From assembly GCA_964405805.1 (NCBI GenBank), contig CAYOPE010000029.1, positions 1 to 9,287 of the forward strand: a stretch of DNA of 9,287 nt. Reading direction: 5' to 3'. The position numbers and the translations under genes are program-made. Source of the stretch: CAYOPE01 sp964405805 (GTDB lineage: Bacteria; Patescibacteriota; Doudnabacteria; UBA920; O2-02-FULL-48-8). The notes below the pieces were generated by a model that did not search any database, was not told the DNA's origin, and saw nothing but the letters and a program-made list of their open reading frames with translations. Shown here piece after piece: positions 1 through 5,739 of this stretch (position 1 is the first letter of the stretch; each line of letters begins with the position of its first letter).

Positions 1-1123
1 CACGAAGCGCGATCTGAAGTGGGGTGGCGATGTTTGGCGCCGGCTGCCATCCTGTTTGTTCCCAAGGCAAATCGTAGCCTGAGATATGCAGATTGCCCAC
101 CATCTCACCATCACCACCAATACCAATTTCACCGCCACAGCCAACACTGTCTTCATCTCGATAAATCGCCTCTTTCGTCGCCTGTCCCTCGTACGGCTCC
201 CACATTGTGGGGTGGTTGTGCGTCTCGGCAGTGCATGTCGGATGACGCTGACGATGCACCCTGCGGTAACTGCTGGGCCTGAGAGGATCCATTGGTATGA
301 GAACCTCGACCATGGGTCCCATGATGGCGGAGCTGTCATCGCAGAAGGCAAGTACTGAATTGGTGGTATTGAAAACCAACGGCTCACGAATCATCTGCAT
401 CAAGGTCTTCTGCAGGCGCACGCTGTCGATGTGCCAGATGCCGTTGAAGTGCCAGTGACGGCAGTGATTTGAGTTGCTCTGTCCCAGGCCAAACAGCTCT
501 GCGTCAGTGGGGTTACGTCGAAGGATGTCCTGAAACAAATGACGGTAGAGCTCGAGATCCTGATCGTCCCAGCCTAGACCTGTGGAACGACTGAATACTT
601 CGAGGTTTTCTCTCCACGAATCACCGAGCACGTCGATGACGATCACTGGTTCAGGCTTCTGGTCTGATGTCAGACTTTCGGGCTGCACCAGATAAGGCAT
701 CTCAGTCATGCGGTCGTGCAGAGGCTTCAGGAATGCTTCGATCTGAGAGGTTTCGAGCTTGTGACTCAGGCCGTACCGCCGTGAGTACTCGAGCCGGACG
801 ATCTTCTCGATGCCAGCGCGAGTACGACAGATGCTGACTGCGGTCGACGAGTACGAGGTTTCGAAGTTAAACCGCGGCCCGACTTCTGCCACTGTAGGAA
901 CATCGACGAAAAACGAGTCCTTAGAGAAACTCTCAGGCTCAAACGTCTCGCGTAAGAGCCAGGACAACCGGTCGAGCTCTGAGGCTGTCAAAGCCGCAGA
1001 GGTCTGAACGTAAAAGCACAGCTCAAGTAGTGGACGATCTGTGACAGAAACCGCATGCATAGCCTGCTGCATCTGAGGAGTCAGGGGAGCTAAACCCATA
1101 CGACGGAAAAAACGAAGCAACAT
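1..1123 (-). CDS. purL: Phosphoribosylformylglycinamidine synthase, long (PurL/PFAS) type, N-terminal part; runs off left edge
   Basis: FGAM synthase uses ATP and glutamine to convert FGAR to FGAM in de novo purine synthesis. An uninterrupted frame of 374 codons runs from the ATG at 1123 to the window edge, with no stop codon in the window. GGAG (1131-1134) lies 7 bases upstream of the start. Residues 79-100 (EVGPRFNFET...SICR) and LHDRMTE (135-141) match the N-terminal domain of the ~1300-residue single-chain enzyme. The linker has RNPTDAELFGLGQSNSNHCRH (203-223; family SNSEHCRH). The first synthase domain has LAFCDDSSAIMGP (258-270), AETHNHPT (299-306) and GNLHISGYDLPWE (343-355). From memory the sequence is closer to animal PFAS than to E. 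coli PurL. Two oddities: E is replaced by N in the EHCRH motif, and the TGTGGRIRD-type glycine loop is replaced by TKEAIYRDE (316-324). The second synthase half and the glutaminase domain, if present, lie outside. GC (~54% in sampled lines) is above its neighbours. Family assignment is strong; catalytic competence is uncertain. Confidence 0.93.
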   Translation of the reverse strand, partial: MLLRFFRRMGLAPLTPQMQQAMHAVSVTDRPLLELCFYVQTSAALTASELDRLSWLLRETFEPESFSKDSFFVDVPTVAEVGPRFNFETSYSSTAVSICRTRAGIEKIVRLEYSRRYGLSHKLETSQIEAFLKPLHDRMTEMPYLVQPESLTSDQKPEPVIVIDVLGDSWRENLEVFSRSTGLGWDDQDLELYRHLFQDILRRNPTDAELFGLGQSNSNHCRHWHFNGIWHIDSVRLQKTLMQMIREPLVFNTTNSVLAFCDDSSAIMGPMVEVLIPMDPLRPSSYRRVHRQRHPTCTAETHNHPTMWEPYEGQATKEAIYRDEDSVGCGGEIGIGGDGEMVGNLHISGYDLPWEQTGWQPAPNIATPLQIALR

Positions 1124-1138
1124 GTCTCATCTCCAAAC

Positions 1139-1154
1139 TGCGCCTTTCAGCGCA
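1139..1154 (-). promoter_or_regulatory. Small hairpin in purL 5' leader
   Basis: On the minus strand TGCGC and GCGCA can pair around a six-base TGAAAG loop. The hairpin sits just upstream of the purL ribosome binding site (GGAG at 1131-1134). It is short, so it may only be a minor leader structure; a regulatory role is inference. Confidence 0.3.
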
Positions 1155-1178
1155 AAAAGTTTCCTCTTGGGAGTTGTT

Positions 1179-1208
1179 TATATACAAATCAAAGCTCGTA
1201 CTTACGAA
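1179..1208 (-). promoter_or_regulatory. Possible purL promoter with overlapping dyad
   Basis: A terminator at 1228-1261 separates purL from the gene upstream, so purL needs its own promoter in this gap. The best -10 candidate is TATATA (1179-1184). Eighteen bases upstream, TTCGTA (1203-1208) is only a poor -35 match. A dyad TCGTA-CT-TACGA (1196-1207) overlaps the -35 position, as an operator might. The predicted transcript start near 1172 leaves a leader of about 49 bases. Confidence 0.3.
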
Positions 1209-1227
1209 CCTTGATTAAATATCATAA

Positions 1228-1261
1228 CAAAAACAGCCTCCATGAGGAAGCTGGTTTTGTG
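1228..1261 (-). terminator. Rho-independent terminator after the DUF378 gene
   Basis: On the minus strand AGCTTCC (1246-1252) pairs with GGAGGCT (1235-1241, one G-T wobble) around a TCAT loop. Flanking AAAAC/GTTTT arms extend the stem past a bulged C, and a T-run follows. The hairpin begins 15 bases past the DUF378 stop codon and ends that transcript before purL. Because A-rich and T-rich flanks lie on both sides it could work in both directions, but no plus-strand gene needs it. Confidence 0.8.
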
Positions 1262-1275
1262 TTGCGTACCCTAGG

Positions 1276-1491
1276 TTACATTTCTCCTCTACACTCTTTA
1301 CATCGCTTACCGTGGGTGAAAATTTCATAAAGCGCTGATAGACCGATCAAAGCATAAATCACTTTCAGTAAACTCATGCCTAGTCCCCAGTGTGCGATAT
1401 CTGCGCCAAACACGTACAGCCCCCAGTTAAGACCGCCTATCGCGACGAGGATAGAAGTGACCATATGCAAACCCATGTGTTTTCTCATCAT
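1276..1491 (-). CDS. DUF378 family small membrane protein
   Basis: This is a 71-residue protein with two predicted membrane helices, about residues 10-30 and 37-58. The first helix contains GGLNWGL (19-25), the hallmark I associate with DUF378, a family of short two-helix membrane proteins of unknown function. The usual second-helix pattern (LLKVIYALIGLSALYEI) is present. The tail carries a CKEC pair (C64, C67) that could bind a metal or form a disulfide; that is inference. The start is ATG at 1491, with an adjacent in-frame ATG at 1488. A purine-rich GGGGGTG stretch sits about 9 bases upstream and serves as the ribosome binding site. The gene starts 35 bases after the His-rich protein gene ends, with no visible promoter between, so the two are probably co-transcribed. 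A terminator follows 15 bases past the stop codon. Confidence 0.85.
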   Translation of the reverse strand: MMRKHMGLHMVTSILVAIGGLNWGLYVFGADIAHWGLGMSLLKVIYALIGLSALYEIFTHGKRCKECRGEM

Positions 1492-1526
1492 TTTTGTTTC
1501 ACCCCCAATCCAATTTCGTTTTAATA

Positions 1527-2093
1527 TTATTCGCCTTGCGGGAAATTAAACGAATTGATCAAGCTCGGATTTTCATTTTTGTCTCCGTACCAGACTTCGA
1601 TCTCATCGTGCGCACCCAGCACATGATCACGCGCGTTCGTGATCGTCTTGCCATTTACAGCTACAATCAACTTATGTGAACTATCAGCGCAATACTGAGC
1701 GATACAGCTGTCATCAAACTTCACTCCCCACTCGTCGAAAAACTGCGAAAGATGAAAATCTTTATGAACTGGTGATTCGACGTGTAAAACTCCATCCGTC
1801 GCATGAGTGTGAATTGGTGAGATAAATCCCGTCCCAATCCCTATTTCTTCTGGTACAGCTTGCGGCTGATTGTTTATCAGGATGTCCAAGTGCTGGTGAA
1901 TGTGCAGAACGCTTCCCTCGCTGCCCAGCTGATCCAGGCCAGCTTTCTTCATATTCTCGCTCAAAATCTCCGAATTCGGAGCGATGCTAAGACTCGGATT
2001 GCTTCCTGGCGTATTGTTGCCGTATTTGAAAAGCAGGAAGCCTACGCCAATAACCGCAATCGCAACTAAAATCACAACTAGTGTTGATTTCAT
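1527..2093 (-). CDS. Membrane-anchored, His-rich extracytoplasmic protein of unknown function
   Basis: The product is a 188-residue protein when read from the ATG at 2093. The frame can be opened 7 codons earlier (2114), but that start would lie upstream of the -10 element. Residues 4-23 form a signal anchor and a linker follows. The rest is a soluble domain with histidine clusters HIHQHLD (64-70) and SPIHTHATDGVLHVESP (92-108). It also has a cysteine pair (C130, C135) and a beta-rich C-terminus with VNGK and HDEIEVWYG (162-170). I recognise the HxHxH / HTHDTxGxxHxESP pattern from uncharacterised proteins of CPR and other environmental genomes, but cannot name the family. The clustered histidines suggest metal binding outside the membrane (inference). 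No catalytic motif is recognised. The gene probably forms a short operon with the DUF378 gene. Confidence 0.8.
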   Translation of the reverse strand: MKSTLVVILVAIAVIGVGFLLFKYGNNTPGSNPSLSIAPNSEILSENMKKAGLDQLGSEGSVLHIHQHLDILINNQPQAVPEEIGIGTGFISPIHTHATDGVLHVESPVHKDFHLSQFFDEWGVKFDDSCIAQYCADSSHKLIVAVNGKTITNARDHVLGAHDEIEVWYGDKNENPSLINSFNFPQGE

Positions 2094-2102
2094 ACTAGTA
2101 AT

Positions 2103-2111
2103 AGTATAGCA
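2103..2111 (-). promoter_or_regulatory. Extended -10 promoter element of the His-rich protein gene
   Basis: TATACT (2103-2108) is preceded by TGC, giving an extended -10. No TTGACA-like -35 is seen at 15-18 bases upstream. Transcription would start near 2096, only about three bases from the ATG at 2093, so the mRNA would have essentially no leader. No Shine-Dalgarno sequence is present, which fits. Confidence 0.5.
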
Positions 2112-2155
2112 CAAGCAAAAGTTTACAGCCTATTTTCTTCTCAGTTCATGCGTAT

Positions 2156-3262
2156 CTATATCCCAAACATTTTTTCTAGGACTTCGGATTTTTTCGCGTC
2201 TTCTGGGAATTGGAAATTGCCCCAGGAATACTTATCAGGATCAAATCCTTCGCCGCATGTCGTCTCAATTAACGCTGTACAAATTTGGTACGGATCAAGG
2301 TTGGCCGCAGGTCTTCTGTCTTCCAGATACCCATAACCCTTGTTCGCGGTTTCCATAGGGATACGGATCGAAGCGCCGCGGTCAGACACGCCATACCGAA
2401 ATTCTCGGTAGCTGCAAGTCTCGTGTTTGCCAGTTAAGCGTTTGTCATTGCCTGCGCCATAGACTCGAATGTGCTGCTTGTGGAATTTTTCTAACCTTTC
2501 GCAAGTTTTTTTAATAAAGTCGAGGCCACCAGTCTCGCGCATGGCCTTAACTGAAAAATTCGTATGCCCTCCAGCGCCATTCCAGTCCCCAGTCATAGGC
2601 TTGGCATCAAACCGAGGATAAGCTCCCATTTCTTCGCCCAAACGCATGAGCAACCAGCGAGCGATCCAGTGCTGATCAGATACTTCTAGCGGACCCAGCG
2701 TCCCGATCTGAAATTCCCACTGCGATGCCATGACTTCGGCATTGATGCCAGAAATAGCTAATCCCGCTTCGAGACAGGCTTTCATATGAGCTTCTACCAG
2801 CGGTCGGCCGATCGCATCACCAGCGCCGACGGAACAATAGTACGGACCTTGTGGCCCCATGTAAGAATTTTCCTGCCAACCATAAGGCCAGTTATTTTTG
2901 CCATACAAAGTATATTCCTGCTCAATGCCAAACCATGGTTCAGCTGATTTATATTTCTCTGACACTTTTTCCAATATGTGGCGAGTGTTGGTCACATGTG
3001 GTGTGCCATCAGCATTGAGCACTTCACACATGACTAAAATATTATTTCCGCCGCGGATCGGATCTGGCACGTAGTACACAGGCTTCAGCATGCAGTCAGA
3101 AAAGCTTCCTTCAGCCTGCTCAGTAGACGAGCCATCAAATCCCCATTTCGGGATGTCCTCAAGCTTCCGCACTGTCCCTATAATTTTTGTTTTAGAACGC
3201 AGCTTGGCAGTAGGCTTCCGGCCATCCATCCAGATGTACTCTGCCATGATTCTATCAAACAT
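2156..3262 (-). CDS. glnII: Glutamine synthetase, type II (eukaryotic/GlnII type)
   Basis: The enzyme joins ammonia to glutamate with ATP to make glutamine in the cytoplasm. The 368-residue length fits the short GSII class (about 330-370), not the ~450-residue bacterial GSI. Characteristic blocks occur in order: EYIWMDG (8-14), WGFDGSST (40-47), RGGNNILVMCE (70-80) and WFGIEQEYTLY (110-120, metal-binding Glu). Then come GPYYCSVGA (139-147), EVMASQWEFQIG (176-187), KPMTGDWNGAGGHTNFS (221-237), RLTGKHE (275-281) and GYLEDRRPAANLDPY (311-325). All expected active-site blocks are intact. The GSI adenylylation region is absent, as is normal for GSII. The start is ATG at 3262; GGAGGAG lies about 14 bases upstream, a long spacing. 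The next ATG (3247, MAEYIW) would be farther still. The leader has a strong promoter, a palindrome and a terminator-like hairpin. GSII is known from eukaryotes and some bacteria (rhizobia, actinomycetes). Confidence 0.96.
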   Translation of the reverse strand: MFDRIMAEYIWMDGRKPTAKLRSKTKIIGTVRKLEDIPKWGFDGSSTEQAEGSFSDCMLKPVYYVPDPIRGGNNILVMCEVLNADGTPHVTNTRHILEKVSEKYKSAEPWFGIEQEYTLYGKNNWPYGWQENSYMGPQGPYYCSVGAGDAIGRPLVEAHMKACLEAGLAISGINAEVMASQWEFQIGTLGPLEVSDQHWIARWLLMRLGEEMGAYPRFDAKPMTGDWNGAGGHTNFSVKAMRETGGLDFIKKTCERLEKFHKQHIRVYGAGNDKRLTGKHETCSYREFRYGVSDRGASIRIPMETANKGYGYLEDRRPAANLDPYQICTALIETTCGEGFDPDKYSWGNFQFPEDAKKSEVLEKMFGI

Positions 3263-3301
3263 ATTTGTCTTACTTTCTCCTCCAGAGGTTAATAGAAAAA
3301 C

Positions 3302-3338
3302 AAAAAAACACGCGAACTTGAATTTGGGGTGTTTTTTT
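3302..3338 (-). terminator. A/T-rich terminator-like hairpin in the glutamine synthetase leader (possible attenuator)
   Basis: AAAAAAACAC (3302-3311) and GTGTTTTTTT (3329-3338) form a perfect 10-bp stem around a 17-base loop, with a T-run on either side. On the minus strand it follows the stop codon of the FN3 gene. However, the best promoter for the glutamine synthetase (3365-3392) lies upstream of it, so transcripts of that gene must pass through it. It may simply terminate readthrough from the FN3 gene, or it may attenuate glutamine synthetase expression. Confidence 0.55.
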
Positions 3339-3357
3339 TAATTCTAATATTGAATTA
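3339..3357. repeat. 19-bp imperfect palindrome at the glutamine synthetase transcription start
   Basis: TAATTC (3339-3344) and GAATTA (3352-3357) are inverted arms around a 7-base centre that itself contains the palindrome AATATT. The element lies directly at and after the predicted start site (about 3358), the usual place for a repressor operator. It does not match the GlnR or TnrA consensus that I know. It could also act as an RNA hairpin at the 5' end. Confidence 0.5.
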
Positions 3358-3364
3358 TGTAGCT

Positions 3365-3392
3365 ATTTTATCAAAACTAAATCCGCCGTCAA
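3365..3392 (-). promoter_or_regulatory. Sigma-70-type promoter of the glutamine synthetase gene
   Basis: The -35 is TTGACG (3387-3392), the spacer is 16 bases, and the -10 is TAAAAT (3365-3370) preceded by TGA, giving an extended -10. The predicted start near 3358 leaves a leader of about 96 bases, unusually long compared with the other promoters in this window. Confidence 0.7.
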
Positions 3393-3411
3393 CCTGATTT
3401 ATCCACATTTT

Positions 3412-5661
3412 TTAAAACCCGCTTATGACCTTAATCTTATGCCGAGTTTTCGGGCCGACAAAGCCGATGGCTGGTTTGACGCCATATTTTTTCTGAAATG
3501 CAATGACAGCATTTTTCGTGTTCTGATCAAACCGACCAGTGATGGAACCAGCATAGCTTCCCTCGTGCGTTAGAAATTCTTGTAACTGCTCGACTTCATC
3601 GCCGGCATTACCCAATCTTAAGTTGTTATCAAACAAAACCAATTCTTCTGGAGCTTGCAGCTTGACTAATTCTCGAGAAACTAGATTAAGTTTGACTTGC
3701 GTGGCCTGATCAGTGATTCCTGTCTGCAGCAGACCGTGTTCAGCCTGAAATTTCTTCACTGCTGCTTCGGTCAGGACACTGAAGTAACCGCTGATGATTT
3801 TTCGAGGATAAGTATCGTCGTCAGAAGCCAGGACTTCTTGCAAATGTTCGATTTCGATTCCGCGATCACCTTTTTTAAATTCTTGCGTAAAGTGGTCTTT
3901 GACAGTTGCCGGGATTATGACAGGATTTTCATGTAGAACAACTTCGTGCTTACCGCTGTTTGGAGCTACTGATATATGTATGGGTACAGAATACGAGCCT
4001 TGGACAGAATCATAAATAGTATAGTTATACGTCTGACCATTCGTCAGGCTTGTGTCTGTGAAAGTATTTCCATGTCCTTCGTAAATTATTTGACCTCCTC
4101 TTTCAATCACAGTTTCCACGTCAGACGAATTAGGATTTTCCCAGCCTATGACAATTTGTCCATCTACTCCTTCAGCGTAAATTGTCGTGGGCGGCACTAC
4201 TTCCGCAGGATTAGTATTTTCAAGATTTCCCTGCTGAACTTCAGGAGCACTTGGTGCTTGTGAAGTGCCAGTTTGCGTAGTGAAAGTTTGATCAGCAGAA
4301 TAAGTGATGTCGCCTGTGGCGTTTTCTGCTTTGACGCGGAAGTGATAAATCGTGGCTGAACTCAAATTTGAAAGCGAAACACTATGGCTTAAAGCAAGTG
4401 CAGAACTCATGTCACTTGTTTGGCCATAAGCAGTAGAAATCCCGTATTCAACTCGGCCAGTGGTGGGCTCATCTGTAGTCCAAGTAATGCCAGCTGCAGA
4501 ACTAGGCAGCACTGAAGTGCCGACTGAAACAATGTTGGCAGGAGTGCTTGTAAAAATTGGTTCTGCTAAAGTGTTAAATTCATCCACAGCTGAAGCAACT
4601 GATGCAGACTTTACTCGGAAAAAATAATTCGTATCAGACGCGAGATTGGCTATAGCCACTGAATGCGAAGTAGTCAATGTGCTATCCAGTGTGGTTTGTG
4701 AACCGAGCAGTTGGCTGTCGCCATATTCCACTTGCGAGTCAGCTGGTAGACTTGTGGTCCAAATGATTGTTGCGCCAGTCCTGGTAATTTCTGAAGCTTC
4801 GACTGAGCTAATCATAACCTCTGGTGAATTCGTGGCAACTGAAACGGAACTAGTTGTAAAAACATTGTCCACTGAATGCGCGATGTTGCCGATCTGATCT
4901 GCTGATCGGACGCGATAGTGATACTCAGTATTTGGCGAAAGATTTGAAAGTGTTATCGAGTGACTAAGACTCAAGGCACTATCAAAACTTGAAGACGATC
5001 CATACTCTGCAGTCAGTCCGTATTCGACTTGGCTGTCTGCTACCTCGTCAGTAGTCCAGTTAATGGTGGCATGGGTCGTAGTAATATTACTTAGATCAAT
5101 CATAGAAACAGTTGGCGGATTGGTATCTGTCAAAACTTGCCCTGACGAAGACTCAGATGAAGAGGAACTAGAAGTGGCAAACTCATGGTTACAAGAATGC
5201 GCGATGTTGCCAGACAAATCCGTCGCATCAATGCAGTAATAGTAAATCGTGCCTGGATTTAAACTCAATAAAGTCCCGGAGTGAACGAGGCCTGCGCTGA
5301 CATTGAGAGCAAGAGTTTGATTATAATTTTCTGAAGTGCCCCAGCGGATTTGCGAAGTCGCCAGCTCATCCGTGGTCCAGACTATCACAGCTTCGTTGTC
5401 TAGAAGCGAGACTTCTGCGACTCCGGAAATTACAGGAGGTGTTGTGTCTGTCTGCACAATCGGCTGGACAATCGGTGCCACTGGCTCAACTACTGGAGTG
5501 ACGTAAGGTGTCTCATAGGGAGTCACATACGGAGTGGCATATGGAGTCGCATATGGTAAAGTGATTTCACCCAAAGCCAAAGCAGGCGATGTCTGAAAAA
5601 TCGCTAAACCTGCGATTGATGTAATCGCCAGTAATCGAATTGAGTTTTGTTTTGGTCTCAA
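3412..5661 (-). CDS. Secreted multi-FN3 protein with two peptidoglycan-binding domains
   Basis: This 749-residue exported protein probably sits on or in the cell wall. A signal peptide (1-29) has a basic start, a hydrophobic core and a likely cut after SPALA. A tetrapeptide PYxT repeat follows (36-55), then four similar fibronectin-III domains at about 75-163, 181-271, 279-372 and 372-462. Each has a WTT...SQVEYG-like strand, and three have a SHS..LSNL..T.Y..RV block like that of purple-acid-phosphatase-type FN3. A Ser-rich linker (164-173) separates the first two. A fifth, divergent FN3-like domain spans about 492-566. Two PG_binding_1 domains (596-660, 681-745) end the protein, with KKFQAEHGLLQTG and AFQKKYGV motifs. 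No enzyme domain is seen, so adhesion or wall structure is the likely role (inference). The start is TTG at 5661, chosen because it opens the signal peptide just downstream of a near-consensus promoter. There is no clear ribosome binding site. Confidence 0.9.
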   Translation of the reverse strand: MRPKQNSIRLLAITSIAGLAIFQTSPALALGEITLPYATPYATPYVTPYETPYVTPVVEPVAPIVQPIVQTDTTPPVISGVAEVSLLDNEAVIVWTTDELATSQIRWGTSENYNQTLALNVSAGLVHSGTLLSLNPGTIYYYCIDATDLSGNIAHSCNHEFATSSSSSSESSSGQVLTDTNPPTVSMIDLSNITTTHATINWTTDEVADSQVEYGLTAEYGSSSSFDSALSLSHSITLSNLSPNTEYHYRVRSADQIGNIAHSVDNVFTTSSVSVATNSPEVMISSVEASEITRTGATIIWTTSLPADSQVEYGDSQLLGSQTTLDSTLTTSHSVAIANLASDTNYFFRVKSASVASAVDEFNTLAEPIFTSTPANIVSVGTSVLPSSAAGITWTTDEPTTGRVEYGISTAYGQTSDMSSALALSHSVSLSNLSSATIYHFRVKAENATGDITYSADQTFTTQTGTSQAPSAPEVQQGNLENTNPAEVVPPTTIYAEGVDGQIVIGWENPNSSDVETVIERGGQIIYEGHGNTFTDTSLTNGQTYNYTIYDSVQGSYSVPIHISVAPNSGKHEVVLHENPVIIPATVKDHFTQEFKKGDRGIEIEHLQEVLASDDDTYPRKIISGYFSVLTEAAVKKFQAEHGLLQTGITDQATQVKLNLVSRELVKLQAPEELVLFDNNLRLGNAGDEVEQLQEFLTHEGSYAGSITGRFDQNTKNAVIAFQKKYGVKPAIGFVGPKTRHKIKVISGF
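5495..5554 (-). repeat. Five tandem 12-bp units coding for PYxT repeats
   Basis: Consecutive 12-base units, with plus-strand consensus near GGAGTCGCATAT, begin at 5495, 5507, 5519, 5531 and 5543. They encode PYAT, PYAT, PYVT, PYET, PYVT just after the signal peptide of the FN3 protein. The protein sequence is better conserved than the DNA, so the repeat is kept for its protein effect, probably an extended Pro/Tyr/Thr stalk. Confidence 0.85.
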
Positions 5662-5682
5662 AATTGCAACTAAACTAAATAT

Positions 5683-5711
5683 ATTATATCACGAACGGGG
5701 GCAATCGTCAA
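5683..5711 (-). promoter_or_regulatory. Near-consensus sigma-70 promoter of the FN3 protein gene
   Basis: The -35 is TTGACG (5706-5711), the spacer is 17 bases, and the -10 is TATAAT (5683-5688) preceded by TGA. The predicted start near 5676 leaves only about 15 bases before the TTG codon at 5661. This is the strongest promoter visible in the window. Confidence 0.85.
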
Positions 5712-5715
5712 ATAC

Positions 5716-5736
5716 AAAATCGCTTCGGGCTATTTA
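5716..5736 (-). terminator. Weak hairpin after the coiled-coil protein gene
   Basis: On the minus strand AAATAGC and GCGATTT pair with one mismatch around a CCGAA loop, followed by a T-rich stretch. It lies directly after the stop codon at 5740 and abuts the -35 of the FN3 gene promoter. The stem is short, so termination may be partial. Confidence 0.4.
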
Positions 5737-5739
5737 ATA

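Noticed and set aside
160..225. Frameshift or pseudogene in purL
   Set aside because: The glycine loop is degenerate, but the frame is continuous and family blocks resume at almost the right spacing, so I call divergence, not breakage.
19..358. Two plus-strand ORFs of about 90 codons at the left edge
   Set aside because: They lie antisense to the PurL frame, whose translation has clear family motifs; their own sequences look random (His/Ser/Pro-rich) and have no ribosome site.
2094..2114. Seven-residue N-terminal extension of the His-rich protein
   Set aside because: This start lies upstream of the -10 element, so it would not be on the transcript; ATG 2093 directly gives a typical signal anchor.
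3976..4263. Plus-strand ORFs inside the FN3, glutamine synthetase and permease genes
   Set aside because: They are antisense shadows of well-supported minus-strand genes with no promoter, ribosome site or family resemblance.
5495..5554. CRISPR-like or minisatellite array
   Set aside because: The 12-bp units are contiguous with no spacers and encode an in-frame PYxT protein repeat.
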